Below, one piece after another: positions 21,540 to 33,664 of a stretch of DNA of 64,000 bases; position 1 is the first letter of the stretch; each line of letters begins with the position of its first letter. The stretch covers positions 62,001 to 126,000 of the forward strand of contig JBBHKE010000333.1 in the NCBI GenBank assembly GCA_037447655.1. Reading direction: 5' to 3'. Made by a program: the position numbers and the translations under genes. The notes beneath the pieces are model-generated. The model searched no databases. It saw only the letters and a program-made list of their open reading frames with translations, and had not been told where the DNA came from. Source of the DNA: Zygnema cylindricum. Its lineage: Eukaryota; Streptophyta; Zygnematophyceae; Zygnematales; Zygnemataceae.

Positions 21540-22945
21540 GCTAGTGAAAAAACCCTTATCATCTTATAGAGATGTAGAGATAAGATTTTTGTTCAGCTCT
21601 GGAATAAACAATACATCGGAGAATGTTAATATGGATGTCTTTCATTCTACTAACACTTTCAAATCTACTGATCCCACAAGAGTAGTGGTGACTATCCTCC
21701 CATCTCCGTACTCTATCCCTACGTTGGTAATCTTTTTTATCTTAGTGAACAGGTGTCTATCCTTACACATGTGTATGGAGGCACCTGAATCTACAATCTA
21801 GCGTGCTTCACCTTTCAATCCACCGTAAGCACATTTCTGCATTCGTGGAATTTCGACCTCATTTTTCGCCTCCAACTCCTCAATCAAAAGGAGCTCATCG
21901 TCCTCGTCCTCGGATTCCGCCTCAAGTACCTCTGTGACAAGGGCCTTTTTCTTTCCTCTCAGGGTACCACCGATCTGCCCCTCCTTTAACCGAAGCTCGG
22001 TTAGCTTAGTGCACTCTGCCATATAGTGCCCCGGTTTCTTACAAAAATGACATAAACCTTTGGGAGCCCTAGGTTCGAACGCGTCGGCCTGTTTTTTCTG
22101 CTCCCTACCCCAATAGTTTCCGACCGGTTTTCGGGAATCCTTGTTCCTCCAATCAGTCGCTGTTGCCAAGGCTTGGCCACTCTTTCCTCCCCTTCGGATC
22201 TCAATTGTATTCTCTCGAACGAGAATCATCCCTACCACTGAGTTCCATATCCACCTTGAGTCCGGCAAGTCCTGCACACGGTTGACTATGTTCTCGAACT
22301 CATCAGGTAACTTCATCAGTAAACAGTTAACCTTTTCTTTTTCACTAAAATCTTTTCCCGCACTCTCTAGCTCCATGAAGAGTGTAGCAAGCTCATTGCA
22401 AAAATCCAACATATTTCCCCCTTTGTATACATACTCCTTAACTTTCTGATCAGCCAACTGTTGTTGCTGAATCGTACCACTTCAGTACATCTCTATGAGA
22501 GCCATCCAAAGATTGGATGCCCTTTCTACCTGCAAATGAGGACATGCAAGTCCTTGAGTGAGATGGCGTAGGATGAAGTACTTTGCCGCCATATTGTTGA
22601 AGTCTCAGGTTTCAGTATCATTCTCCTCGTTCCTCGGAATAGGTGACATGAATTTCGAACCAGTTGGTATTGGTGTGGTCGTCTCCTTCTCCTTTCTTTT
22701 GTCCACCACCACTCCTTCTTTTTCCTCCGTTGAAGATGGATCCTCTTTCCTGGTGAATCTGCTTCCTCCAAACCTGGAGGAATTCCAAGACTTGATGGAC
22801 GCCCCAACCGTCCACTCACTATTCCCCAAAACCTTTTTTCGCATAGAGCTCCTATCATCATACTTTCCAAGTATATGAATCCAGTTCCATTAAAAATTGG
22901 TACCCTAGAGGGTGGGCCCATAACCTGAATCTCTAAGACCTCCAT
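21540..22945 (-). pseudogene. gag: A3 gag and protease remnant
   Basis: ATG at 22945-22943 within the LTR. The first 139 codons end in a frameshift near 22790. The frame used from 22457 to 21798 (219 codons) has the LLMKLPDEF block and an intact knuckle CHFCKKPGHYMAEC (about 22060-22015). The tryptophan before the protease IVDSGAS is a stop (about 21800), but DSG itself is kept. Confidence 0.87.
22911..22925 (-). other. Primer-binding site of A3
   Basis: Minus-strand GGTTATGGGCCCACC directly next to the 5' LTR, an exact copy of the half-tRNA-iMet type. The equivalent A2 site is 16461-16475. Confidence 0.8.
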
Positions 22946-23966
22946 AAGTCCTCAGAGTGGACAGCTTCCAAGAAGCCTCTATGATAATCCTGACCCCTTT
23001 GTGAATAACTGCCACCCTGGCAGACAAAAACTTTGACCACCTGCATCCCTGTGAAGGCAAGACTCCCATGAGTTGATAGCAAAAAGAATCTATGAATGTG
23101 CTCCCCTGAGCAGTAAGTTATGGAGGGTCAAAGTTGACCTTTTGTACAGAAGCTCTCTGGGAGAGAGGGTCCTATCTCCTAATTTTTCTAAGTCATATCT
23201 CTCTCACATACTCTATTTACCGATATACGAAACCAATCAGAATACAGTTCCGTACGAAAAAGTACAGCTGTCAGTGTACTTTATGTACGGACATTGTACG
23301 TCATGGCCTAAATGTCGACACATGTCATATCCGGATTCGGTGCTATAATCTCTGGAGATTCCACGATCCAATGTAATTTCGCCACGCGTCATCTGACGTG
23401 GCGATGGCCACAAACCGCCGAAATCTTCTTCCGCGATCTCGGCGCTAATTCCGGCCGTCCGATTAGAATTGAATTTAATTGTAGCCGTAATAAATACATG
23501 CGCGGTATTCATTTCACTTAAGAAATAAATGCGCGGTATTGATTTCTTGCTCGTACCGTATTCCGTACTTATACATTACCGGATCTATGTATACCGTAAA
23601 CAATTACAATTAAATGATATCCTATGTTTACGTGTTTAAATAAATATCAAACAACATACTACGTAATGTTATTCCTAGAGTTAACGGCTAAGGCTACCGG
23701 CTATTTCCTGTCTGCCGGCCGGTAGGTACAAGGATCAAATCCTGCCGCCGGCACATTCCTTTTAAATAAATAAATAAACCCTAGTATAAAATTCCCGTAA
23801 ACCTCAGGATAGCCAAGGTAGCCATGGCTCTAGCTTCCTCTCCAACTTCTCAGTGACTGCGACAAGTTTGAGATTTGGAGAGAGAAGTTAGAGGTAGACT
23901 GCCTCGGCTTCTTTCTATATTTCTATTTAGACCTAGAAAATACTAATAAAACCATTAGTTTCTACA
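22926..23966 (-). repeat. A3 5' LTR
   Basis: 1041 bp, + strand tgaatctctaag...tttctaca. Plus-strand B box 23732-23742, T4 23760-23763. It has a small deletion near 23000 relative to the 3' copy. Confidence 0.92.
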
Positions 23967-23971
23967 AAAAA

Positions 23972-25425
23972 TGAGGTCGAAATTCCACGAAGGCGAAATG
24001 TGCTTACGGTGGATTGATAAGTGAAGAAGGCTGGATTGTAGATTCAGGTGCCTCCATGCACATGTGTAAGGATAGGCACTTGTTCACTAAGATAAGAAAT
24101 ATTCCCACCGTAGAGATAGTGTACGGGGATGGGAGGAAAGTCACCACTTCTCTTGTAGGATCGGTAGATCTGAAAGTGTTAGTAGAAGGAAAGACATCAA
24201 TAGTAACATTCGCCGATGTATTGTTTATTCCGGAGCTGAACAAAAACCTCATCTCTACATCTGTATTAGTGATAAGGATTTTATTTACTAGCACTAAGGA
24301 AGGAGTCTTTACTGCTAGTTTTGAGGAGGAAGTCTATTTCATTGTTGAGAAAGGTAGCCATGGGATGTTAAGGCTGATATTAAGTAATGAAATGAAGAAA
24401 CTTTATTATGCTGGTGTTCATGATATTATAATGTGGCATACGAGGCTTGGGCATGTAAATCTAGATAAGTTAAGGGAGATGAAAAAGATGGGAGTGGTGG
24501 AAGGGATTCAGTTCAGTGAGAGTGATAATATAAGTGATTATAGTTAGTGTGCTCAAGGTAAAGCACACAGATTACTCTTTACTAAAACAACCACCTATAA
24601 GGGAGAAAAAATTCTAGATCTAGTACACACAGATATTTGTGGACCGGCTAAAGTGCCCTCACCGGGGGGGAAGAGATTTATGATGACTATCACTGATGAT
24701 TGGTCTCGGTATTCCCGGGTGTATTTTTTGAAAAACAAGTCAGAAGCTCAGGATTGTTTTAGACAATATAAAGCATGGAGCGAAAAACTGCATGAAACTC
24801 CAATCAAGAGAGTAAGGAGTGACAATGGTGGAGAGTAGACTTCTAACCAGTTTGAGGATTTTCTGAGGGAAGATGGGGTTCAACACAAAAAGACAGTTCC
24901 AAAAAATCCGGAACAGAATGGGGTAGCTGAAAGGTTAAATAGAACACTAAGTGATAGTGCTAGAAGTATGTTTCAGATAAAAAGATAGGAAAAAGGTTTT
25001 GGGCAGAAGCAATGAACTATGCTAATTACCTCAAGAATAGAGTTCTTACTTCAACTATAAAAGATCAAACACCTTATGAGAGATGGACAGGCCGGAAACC
25101 AGACATATCTCACTTAAAGGTTTTTGGTAGTCAAGTATTTAGTCTAGATACAGACCGGTCTAATTGGAAGCTAGATCGTAAAAGAAAACTGGGATACTTA
25201 TTAGGATATAATGAGGATGTTAAAGGATATAGAGTTTATGATCTAAAAATGGAAAATATAATCTTAGTAAAGCATCTAGTAGTTATGGATGAAAGAAAGT
25301 CTCTAGATCCCTTCAAGTATACAAAGTCAGTAAAAATCAAAATTGAGTCAGAAAATTCCGATGACTTTGAACTTCCTAATTATCGAAGTTTTATAGAAAA
25401 TGACATTCTTACAGGTACAAATTAG
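23972..25425 (+). pseudogene. pol: A2 protease and integrase (right half)
   Basis: This resumes the A2 frame after A3. Protease WIVDSGAS at about 24030-24055 is intact. The zinc-binding region reads WHTRLGHVNLDKL, with CSGCAQG read as YS-stop-CAQG (stop at 24545-24547). Integrase core: the SDNGGEYTS block has a stop at 24836-24838, NGVAERLN is near 24925 and a 1-nt loss sits near 24968. The C-terminal part 25012-25425 is open and ends at a CAG-to-TAG change. Confidence 0.88.
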
Positions 25426-25455
25426 ACCGAAAAGGACTCAGCTACGGAAACTCCA

Positions 25456-27218
25456 GTGACAACTCTACCCGAAGCGAAAGACGTGGTGGAAACTGATTCG
25501 GAATACAGGGATAGGGGAGAAGCCGAGATTGTTCGAAAGAACCCATGGGAACAATCTATTTCGGCCACAGATTTTGAGAGGGAAAGGAGAAGTAACAAAA
25601 GATTACAAGAAAAACAGGTTAATACCAAGGTAACAAAGCTATCTCATCAAGATGAACCTCTAATTTCTGGAGAGGTGATGACCTGTCCATAAAGGAATCG
25701 GTGGAAGACAGCCATCAATGAGGAGATGGCCTCAATTATGGCAGCCGATACTTGGGATCTGGTGGATTGTCCTCCTAACCTAAAACCAATCCGTTGTAAG
25801 TGGGTTTTCAAATTAAAACTGAACCCAGATAACACGATTGAGGGCTACAAGAACGGATTAGTGGCAAAGGGATTTACACAAAAGGAGGGAATTGACTACG
25901 AGGAAACCTTTGTCCGGTCGTCAGATTTCCCTCCGTCCGCATATTTCTCAATCTGGCAGCATCGAAAGACATGGAGGTGCACCAGATGGACATCAAGATA
26001 GCCTTTTTGCATGAAGAATTGGAAGAGGAGATCTTCATGCGACAACCCGAAGGATTTGTGGAGGAAGGAGAGGAGAGTAGGGTATGCCGGCTGATTAAAT
26101 CTCTTTATGGTTTGAAACAGGCGCCTCGACAATGGAATAAGAAGCTTGATGAGTTTCTTACCGATCTGGGATATATTCGGATCAGCTCAGATCACTCAAT
26201 CTATGTTTTCGAAGATGAGGAAGGTTTTATATTTATTGCAATTTATGTTGATGATTTGCTTGTTTTAAGTAAATCAATGGAAAAAATTAATAAACTAAAA
26301 ACCGATCTTAAGGGGAGATTTGAAATGAAGGATATGGGAGAAGCAAGATATATTTTGGGAATTCAAGTAGAGAGAGACCGAAAAAGGAAAATTATAAGAC
26401 TGACTCAAAAAGAAGCAATAGGGAACATGCTTGAAAAATTTCAAATGGATAAAGCTAATAGTTGTACAACTCCAATGGAGTTGAAGAAGGGAAGTGAGGA
26501 AGAAGGAGTCATAGTCTTAGACGAGGAATTATTTCCTGAAGAATAGAAGTTCATGCAGACTATTCTTTACAGGCAAGTAGTGGGAAATCTAATCTATTTT
26601 ATGAATTGTACCCGGCCGGATTTAGCTGCAGCAGTAGGAGTGCTGAGTAGAAGTCTAAATGCTCCCACTAAGAAGGATTGGGAGGCAGCTAAGAGAGTCC
26701 TTAGATATTTGATAGGAACTAGGGATATATGGTTGCATTTGGGTGGGGAGAATACAGACATCACTACTTGGAGTGATGCCAGTTATGGTGATGCTCCGAT
26801 GAGGAGATGCACTTCTGGATATGTATTATATGTGGGTGATGGGGCTTGCTGTTGGAGTAGCAAACAGCAAAGAGTTATTGCTCAATCCACCATGGAGGCT
26901 GAGTATATGGCCTCTTGCTCGGCTGTAAAATAATTGATGTGGGTCAAGTCTTTGATTGATGAGCTTGGTCACCTTAAGAGTGGTGTGCAGAAAAGTTTTT
27001 ATGATAATCAGGCAGCAATTGCTATTTCTGCCAATCCTAAACATCATTTTAAAGCCAAACACATGGACATCAGACTCAACTTTGTTAGAGAAAAAGTAGA
27101 AAACAAAATAATCAGTTTAGAGTACAGGCCAGATAGTGAGATGGTAGCAGATATGATGACCAAACTTGTGCCTTCCCCTAAGCTAATTTTCTGCAGGGAG
27201 AAGTGTGGTCTGAAATAA
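25456..27218 (+). pseudogene. pol: A2 reverse transcriptase and RNase H
   Basis: The linker opens at 25456, with a stop at 25690-25692 and a 1-nt loss near 25912 (in the ETFAPVV block). RT continues from 25971 (DIKIAFLHEELEEE, YGLKQAPRQW, intact YVDDLLVLSKS at about 26245). A stop at 26544-26546 precedes RNase H (TTWSDASYGDAP about 26765, stop at 26931, DNQAAI about 27005). It ends with the conserved MTKLVPSPKLIF block. Polypurine tract aaaataaggggag at about 27231-27243. Confidence 0.88.
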
Positions 27219-27243
27219 AAGATTGACTAGAAAATAAGGGGAG

Positions 27244-28288
27244 TTAGAAATAATGGTTTTTAAGTATTTTCTAGGTCTGAATAGAAATAAAGAAGCCGAG
27301 GCAGTCTACCTCTAACTTCTCTCTCCAACTCTCAAACTTGTCGCAGTCACTGAGAAATTGGAGAGGAAGCTAGAGCCATGGCTACCTAGGCTATCCTCAG
27401 GTTTACGGGAAATTTATATTAGTCTAGGGATTAATTACTAAAAGATATGTGCCGGCGACAGGATTTGATCCTGGTACCTGCCGGCAGTCAGAGAGTACAT
27501 CCGGTAGCCTCAGCCGTTAAGTCTAGAAGTAGTATTACATAGTATATAGTACGATAATGATTTAAACATGTACACGTAAGATAAGTCATTTAACTATAAC
27601 TGTTAACGAGATACATAGATATGGTAGTGTAAAAGTACGAATTGCGGTACGGATAAGAAATCAATACCGCGCATTGATTTCGTAAGAGAAACAAATACCG
27701 CTCATGTATTTATTACGGCTACGATCAAATGCGAGTTTAATCGGACGGCCGGAATTAGCGCCGAGATCGCGGAAGGAGAATTCGGCGGTTTGTGGGCATT
27801 GCCACATCGGATAACACGTGGCGATGTAACATTGTAGCGTGGCATCTCAGAGGATTAAAGGAGCGAATCCGGATATTCCACGTGTGGACATTTAGGCCAT
27901 GTCGTACAATGTCTATACATAAAGTACACCGGCAGCTGTACTTTTGCGTACGGAAGTGTAATTTGATTGGTTCCGTACATCACTAGATAGAGTCAGGGAG
28001 AGAGATATGACTTAAAAAAATTAGAAGATAGGACCCTCTCTCCCCGAGAGCTTCTATACAAAAGGTCAACTTTGACCCTCTATAACTTACTACTCAGGGG
28101 AGCAAATTCAAAGATTATTTTTGCTATCGACTCACGGGAGTCTTGCCTTTACAGGGGTGAAGGTGGTCAGTGTTTTTGTCTGCCAGGGTGGCAGTTATTT
28201 TTTTCTTAAACACAAAGGGGTGAGGATTATCCTAGAGGCTTCTTGGAAGCTATCCACTCTGAGGACTTATGGAGGTCTCAGAGTTTCA
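27244..28288 (+). repeat. A2 3' LTR
   Basis: About 1045 bp. The terminal TG has been lost (starts ttagaaataatgg) and the end is gagtttca. Antisense B box at 27471-27461 with T4 at 27443-27440. Confidence 0.9.
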
Positions 28289-30415
28289 GCGGCCTGTTTT
28301 TCTTGTATCCTTTTGCTGCTCCTCCTTCCTCCCTCAAACTCCGAAGCTGGAATGGATGGAAGTCTTGGGTTTCTTCTCACTGTCTCATCGGCTCCCCTGT
28401 CCATGGAAGCCGGTTTTGTTCCCGCTTCTTCTATGTCCTCGAAATCCATAGGAGAGGTTTCCGGTGAGTCTCCCGTATCTCGTATCTCCCCTGAATCTGC
28501 AATCACGGTTTCACTCATGTCCCTTTCGGGAACGATCGAGTTCTCCTCACTTTCTGACTCAAATTTGATTCTTATCTTCTTTGTATATTTGAAGGGGTCA
28601 AATGACTTCCCTTCATCCATGACAACTAAGTGTTTGACTAGAATGATATCTTTCTTTGCTAAGTCATAGACTCTATATCCCTTAACATCATCATCATATC
28701 TCAAAAGGTATCCAGGTTTTCCCTTAGCATCTAGCTTCCACTTTTTCATATCCGTGTCAAGACTGTAAACTTGGCTACCGAAAACTTTAAGGTGTGAGAT
28801 ATCTGGTTTCTTTCCAACCCATCTCTCATAAGGTGTCACTCCCTAGGTAAGGACTCTATTCTTAATGTAGTTGGCATAGTTCATGGCTTAAGCCCAAAAT
28901 CTCTTTCCTATTTTCTTATCTGCCAACATACTGCATGCACTATTTCTTAGTGTTCGATTCAACCTCTCAGCTACCCCATTTTGTTCCGGGTTATATGGTA
29001 CAGTTTTCTGCTGCTGCACTCCCTCGTCTCTCATATATTCCTCAAACTGGTTAGAGGTATATTCCCCCCCATTATCACTCCTTATCCTCTGAATGGGGGT
29101 TTCATGCAACTTCTCACTCCAGGCTTTATATTCTTTGAAGTAAGTTGATGCTTTAGACTTTGTTTTCAAAAAGTAGACTCTAGAGTATCTAGACCAGTCA
29201 TCAGTTATTGTCATCATAAACCTCTTTCCTCCAACCGAAGGTACTTTTGCAGGTCCCCAAATATCTGTGTGGATCAAGTCTAACACTTTCTCACCTCTAT
29301 ATGTGGCGGCTTTGGGAAAGGGAAGTCTGTGAGCCTTACCTTGAGCACAACCACTACAATCATCCATCATTTTTTATCCCCGAACTGAATGCCTTCTACT
29401 ACCCCAAGCTTTTTCATTTCCTTCAACCTATCAAAATGCACATGTCCCAACCGCTTATGCCAAATAATCAATTTTGGAACACCAACATAGTAAGCATTAT
29501 TCTTTTCATTACTCAGGTTAAGCCTAAACATTCCTTGGCTACCCTTATCTGCCGTGAAATAGACTTCATCTTCATACTTAGCTGTAAAGACTCCCTTTCT
29601 AGTGAAGGTATCAAACTCTTTGTCATCTATCACAGACATAGATGCAAAATTTTTACTTAGCTGAAGAATGTAGAGTTCATTTGAGAATGTGAGTATAGAT
29701 GTCTTACCCTCCACTAAGACTTTCATATCAACAGACCCCACTAGAATTGTAGTAACCACTCTCCCATCCCTATACTTTATCTCTATAGTAGGGATCTTTC
29801 TTATCTTAGTAAAGAGGTGCTTATCACAGAACATATGCATGGAAGCACCTGAGTCGATGATCCATCCTCCCTGTGGAGCTTCCCAAATTGCTCTGAGAGC
29901 ACATTTCTGTTTCCAAGGGATCTCCTTCTCTTCCAAACTCTCGTCAAGAAGAAGCTCCCCATCCTCCTCCTCAGTGGACTTGTCCTCGGTCTCTCATTTC
30001 ACTTTTGTGACCTCAATTTCATTCTTCTTCCCTCCGGAAGAACCCCCTTCACGGTTTTCTTGGAGCCTGAACTTCGATAGCTTGACACAATCGGCTATGA
30101 AGTGTCCCGGCTTTTTCCAAAAATGATAAAGACCCTTTGGGGGCCTCAGTCCTCCAGACTCATCTTTCTCTCTTTTGAACGATTTCTTCGGGTCTTTCCT
30201 CCACCGGTTTGCTCTTGCAGCTAGAGCTTGGATGCTCTTTCCCCCTCTCCTAATCTCAATTGTGCCTTCCTGCACAAGTATCATCTGGACCACTCTGTTC
30301 CACTTCCCTGAACTGCCAGTCATTTCTTTTACTCGGTACACAATGTTTTCATACTGCTCGGGTAACTTCATGATGAGAGTGTTAACTTTCATCTTTATTG
30401 TACCTGTCCTCCCGC
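28289..30415 (-). pseudogene. pol: B2 gag C-terminus, protease, integrase, linker
   Basis: Continuation of B2 to the right of A2. Minus strand: gag C-terminal half 30392-29994 (LIMKLPEQYENIVYRV), with a damaged knuckle in which two cysteines are Y and W (LYHFWKKPGHFIADC). Protease WIIDSGASMHM (about 29870) is intact. Integrase HHCC region WHKRLGHVHFDRL, a frameshift near 29368, core with IRSDNGGEYTS and NGVAERLN (about 29070-28970), and a C-terminal region to about 28290 with a stop near 28842. The gag N-terminus, PBS and 5' LTR are missing, replaced by forward B LTR pieces. Confidence 0.85.
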
Positions 30416-31122
30416 TGTTGAATTTATTTGATTTATATGGTATTCTCTAGGTCTAAATAGATCAGTACAATATAAATTGAAAAGGGCAGGCAGCCTGCCT
30501 CCACCTCCTCTCTCTTTCCACCATTCTTGTTGTAGTCACTGAGGGATAGAGAGGGTGGTTGAGCCATGGCTGTCCTAATTCACGAGGCAAGACTCAAGAG
30601 TGACTTATGTCACTCTCAACAAAAGGTTCAGTCAAGCAGGACTCGAGCCTCCGATCGGCAGAGCGAGGCATAGCCGTCAGCTATAACCGGCCTGTCGTAG
30701 AAGTTCGTTGAATTACATTGGTTGTGATATTTATTTAAACTGTGTTTTGACCCTGAATCCGATTAATGGAATGACAAATGAAACAACATAGAACTAAGTA
30801 ATATATAGTGCAAAAAATTATCTCGCACGAAACAAATGAATCAGACATTTGTTTTGATGGCTATTATTGAATGTCGGTTTGTAATCCGACGGCACATATC
30901 GCTTCTAAAATCGCAGAATGGTCACCATGGCGGTTTGTGGACGTGGCATGACTAGGCAAAACGTGGAGAGATAACACTCGCTCGCGGGAATTTCGGAGAA
31001 CAAAAAGACGAGTTAAAAGTGGACACGTCCACTCAATGGCCTTGGTGTACACAAGCCGTACAGAAATTACATCAGCCGTAGTACCTTGTTGTACCATAGT
31101 GTTATGTGATTGGTTTGTACTT
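30416..31122 (+). repeat. Partial family-B LTR L1
   Basis: Starts tgttgaattta and follows family B to the ggtttgtactt block, where a second B LTR begins. The TATA, R and U5 parts are missing. Antisense B box GGCTCGAGTCC at 30649-30639, T4 at 30624-30621. Confidence 0.8.
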
Positions 31123-32083
31123 TGTTGAAATTAATAGATTTCTAGAGTATTTTCTAGGTATAAATATGTTAGTATAAAAAAGAAAAGAAAAGGGCGAACA
31201 GCTTGCCTCCACCTCCTCTCTCTAGCCACCATACTTGTAGTAGTCACTAAAGGATAGAGAGGGTGGTTGAGCCATGGCTGCCTTAGTTCAATAGGCACGA
31301 CTAAAGAGTGACTTATGTCACTCTCAACAAAAGGTTGATTCTGGTAGGATTCAAACCTCCGAGCAGTAGAGTACGGCGTAGCCGTTAGCTCTAACTAGTC
31401 TGTCGTAGAAGTCTGTTAACATACATTGGATTTGAAACGTATTTAACTCAAATGTGAACAAAGGAACATAGAAGTAGTTAAAGTTTCAGTGGGAACGTTA
31501 TTTAACACGAAACAAATGAATCAGACATTTGTTTCGACGACCGTCATTTAATGTCGGATTTAATCCGAAGGCATACAAAACTCCCGAGATCGCGGAATGG
31601 TCACTTATGCGTTTATAGACGTGGCATGACCTGGCGCCACGTGGAAGGATAACATTTGGTCGCAAGAATTATGGGGAACATCCAAACGAGTGGAAGAGTG
31701 ACACGCGTCCACTCAGTACCTTTGTCGTACACAGGGCGTACAGAAAGAACATCGGCCGTAGTACCTTTCTGTACTTTAGAGTCATGTGATTGGTTCGTAC
31801 TTTAGTAGATTGGGGTTGTGAGAGGGGTTTAAGACTTAGGAAAATTTAGTAGGTAGTCACCTCTCTCTAAGAGAGCTTTTGTATAAGATTGGCAGATTTG
31901 CTGGCTCATATTTTATTGAATGGTTGGCCGTTTTTATGGATTCTTTTTGCTACGGACTCAAGGGAGTCCATGCGGCACAGGGGTGCAGTCAGACTGGCAG
32001 TTTGCTCTCTTAGGCAGTAGCGGTTATGGCTTGAAGTGGGTTAGTTAAAATCTATCTAGAGGCTTTTTAAATTTTGTAGTCCA
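31123..32083 (+). repeat. Nearly full family-B LTR L2
   Basis: Runs from tgttgaaatt to the tagtcca block, lacking only the last 20 or so bases that carry the gag start. Antisense B box at 31357-31347 and T4 at 31332-31329. No target duplication was found. It abuts B4 pol in the opposite orientation. Confidence 0.8.
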
Positions 32084-33664
32084 TGATTTCTCCTTATTGT
32101 CTCATCGGCTCCCCTATCTTTGGAAGCCAGTTCTGGTTCCTACTCTTTTGTCTCCTCGAAGTCAATAAATATATATGAGGTTTTCGGTGGATCTTGTGTG
32201 TCTTAGATCTCCCCAAAATTTGCAATCCCTGTTTCACTCATGTCCATTTCGAGAAGGACGGACTCCTCCTCACCTCTGGACTCAAATCTGATTCTTTTCT
32301 TCTTCAAATATTTAAAAGGGTCAAATGACTTCCCTTTATCCATGACAACTAGGTGCTTGACCAAAATGATATCTATCTTTGCTAAGTCATAGACTGTATA
32401 TCCCTTAATATCCTCATCATATCCTTCAAAATATTCAGGTTTTTCCTTAGCATCTAGTTTCTAGTTATTCTTATCCGTGTCAAGATTGTAAACTTGGCTA
32501 ACGATACTTTAAGTTGAGAGATATCTTGTTTCCTTCCAACCCATCACTCATAAGGTGAGGTAAAGACTCTATTCTTAATGTAGTTGGCACAGTTTATGGC
32601 CTCTACCAAATATCTCTTTCATATTTTCTTGTCGACCAACATACTGCATGCACTATCTCCTAGTGTTCGATTCAACCTCTCAACTACCCCATTTTGTTCC
32701 ACGTTATATGGTACACGTTTTTGGTGCTGAATTCCCTCATCTCTCAGGTATTCCTCAAATTGGTAAGAGGTATATTCTCCCCCATTATATTTCCTTGTCT
32801 CTTAATAGGGGTTCGATGCAACTTCTCACTCCAAGCTTGATATTCTTTGAAGTAAGTTGGTGTTTCAGACTTTGTTTTTAGTTAGAAGACTTTAGAGTAC
32901 CTAGACCAGTCATCAATTATTGTTAACATAAACCTCTTCCCTCCAATCGAAGGTACTCTTGCAAGTCCCCAGATATCTGCGTGGACTAGATCTAGCTCCT
33001 TTTCCCCCCTATATGTGAAAGCTTTGGGAAAAAAAAGTCTGTGAGCTTTTCCTTTAGCACATCCACTACAATCATCCACCATTTCATTATCACCAAGCTG
33101 AATGCCCTCTACTACAACAAGATTTCTCATTTCCCTCAACCTATCAAAATGCACATCCCCCAACCAATTATGCCAAATCTTTAGTTTTGGAACACTAACA
33201 TAGCAAGCATTATTCTTTCCATTACTCAATTTAAGCTTAAACATTCCTTAGCTACCCTTATCAGACGTGAAGTAGACTTTATCCCCATACTTAGCTATGA
33301 AGACTCCCTTTTTAGTGAAGGTATCGAACTCTTTGTCATCTAACACCGATGTAGAGAGAAGATTTTTACTCAGTTGAGGAATGTAAGTACATCTGAGAAT
33401 TTGAGTATAGAAGTCTTACCCTCCACTAAGACTTTCAAATCTACTTACCCCACTAGATCTGTAGTAACCACTCTCCCATCCCCAAACTGTATCTCAACAG
33501 TAGGGATCTTTCATAGCTTAGTGAAGAGTTGCTTATCACGACACATATGCATGGATTCACCTGAGTCGATGATCCATCCTTCTTGTTGAGCTTCCTGAAT
33601 TGCTCTAAAGGCACACCTCTGTCTCAGAGGGATATCCTTCTCCTCCAGACTCTCGTCAAGAATA
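32084..33664 (-). pseudogene. pol: B4 left part: protease, integrase, linker
   Basis: Heavily decayed family-B pol on the minus strand. The protease block WIIDSGES is at about 33565. The GAG-pre-integrase and early core are in the open stretch 33244-32882 (CSGCAKGKAH, FMLTIIDDWSRYSKVF). NGVVERLN-type sequence lies near 32690 and the integrase C-terminus and linker run to 32084. RT, RNase H and the 3' LTR are absent. Its gag lies at 40857-41878 beyond B3. Confidence 0.8.

Larger units (their letters stand above)
17528..23966 (-). mobile_element. Copia element A3, complete, nested in A2 (TSD aaaaa)
   Basis: Minus-strand family-A element with LTRs at 17528-18585 and 22926-23966 and duplication aaaaa (17523-17527 and 23967-23971). 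It lies head-to-head with its host A2, which is of the same family, giving inverted LTR pairs around the A2 gag. Its coding regions carry stops and frameshifts. Confidence 0.95.
15415..28288 (+). mobile_element. Copia element A2, complete but split by A3
   Basis: The 5' LTR is 15415-16460, gag runs to 17527, then A3 is nested at 17528-23966, then protease to RNase H at 23972-27218 and a 3' LTR at about 27244-28288. The flanking duplication is gcgg (15411-15414 and 28289-28292), possibly agcgg, in the B2 pol. Removing A3 rejoins the A2 frame exactly (gcg aaa aat gag gtc). Confidence 0.93.
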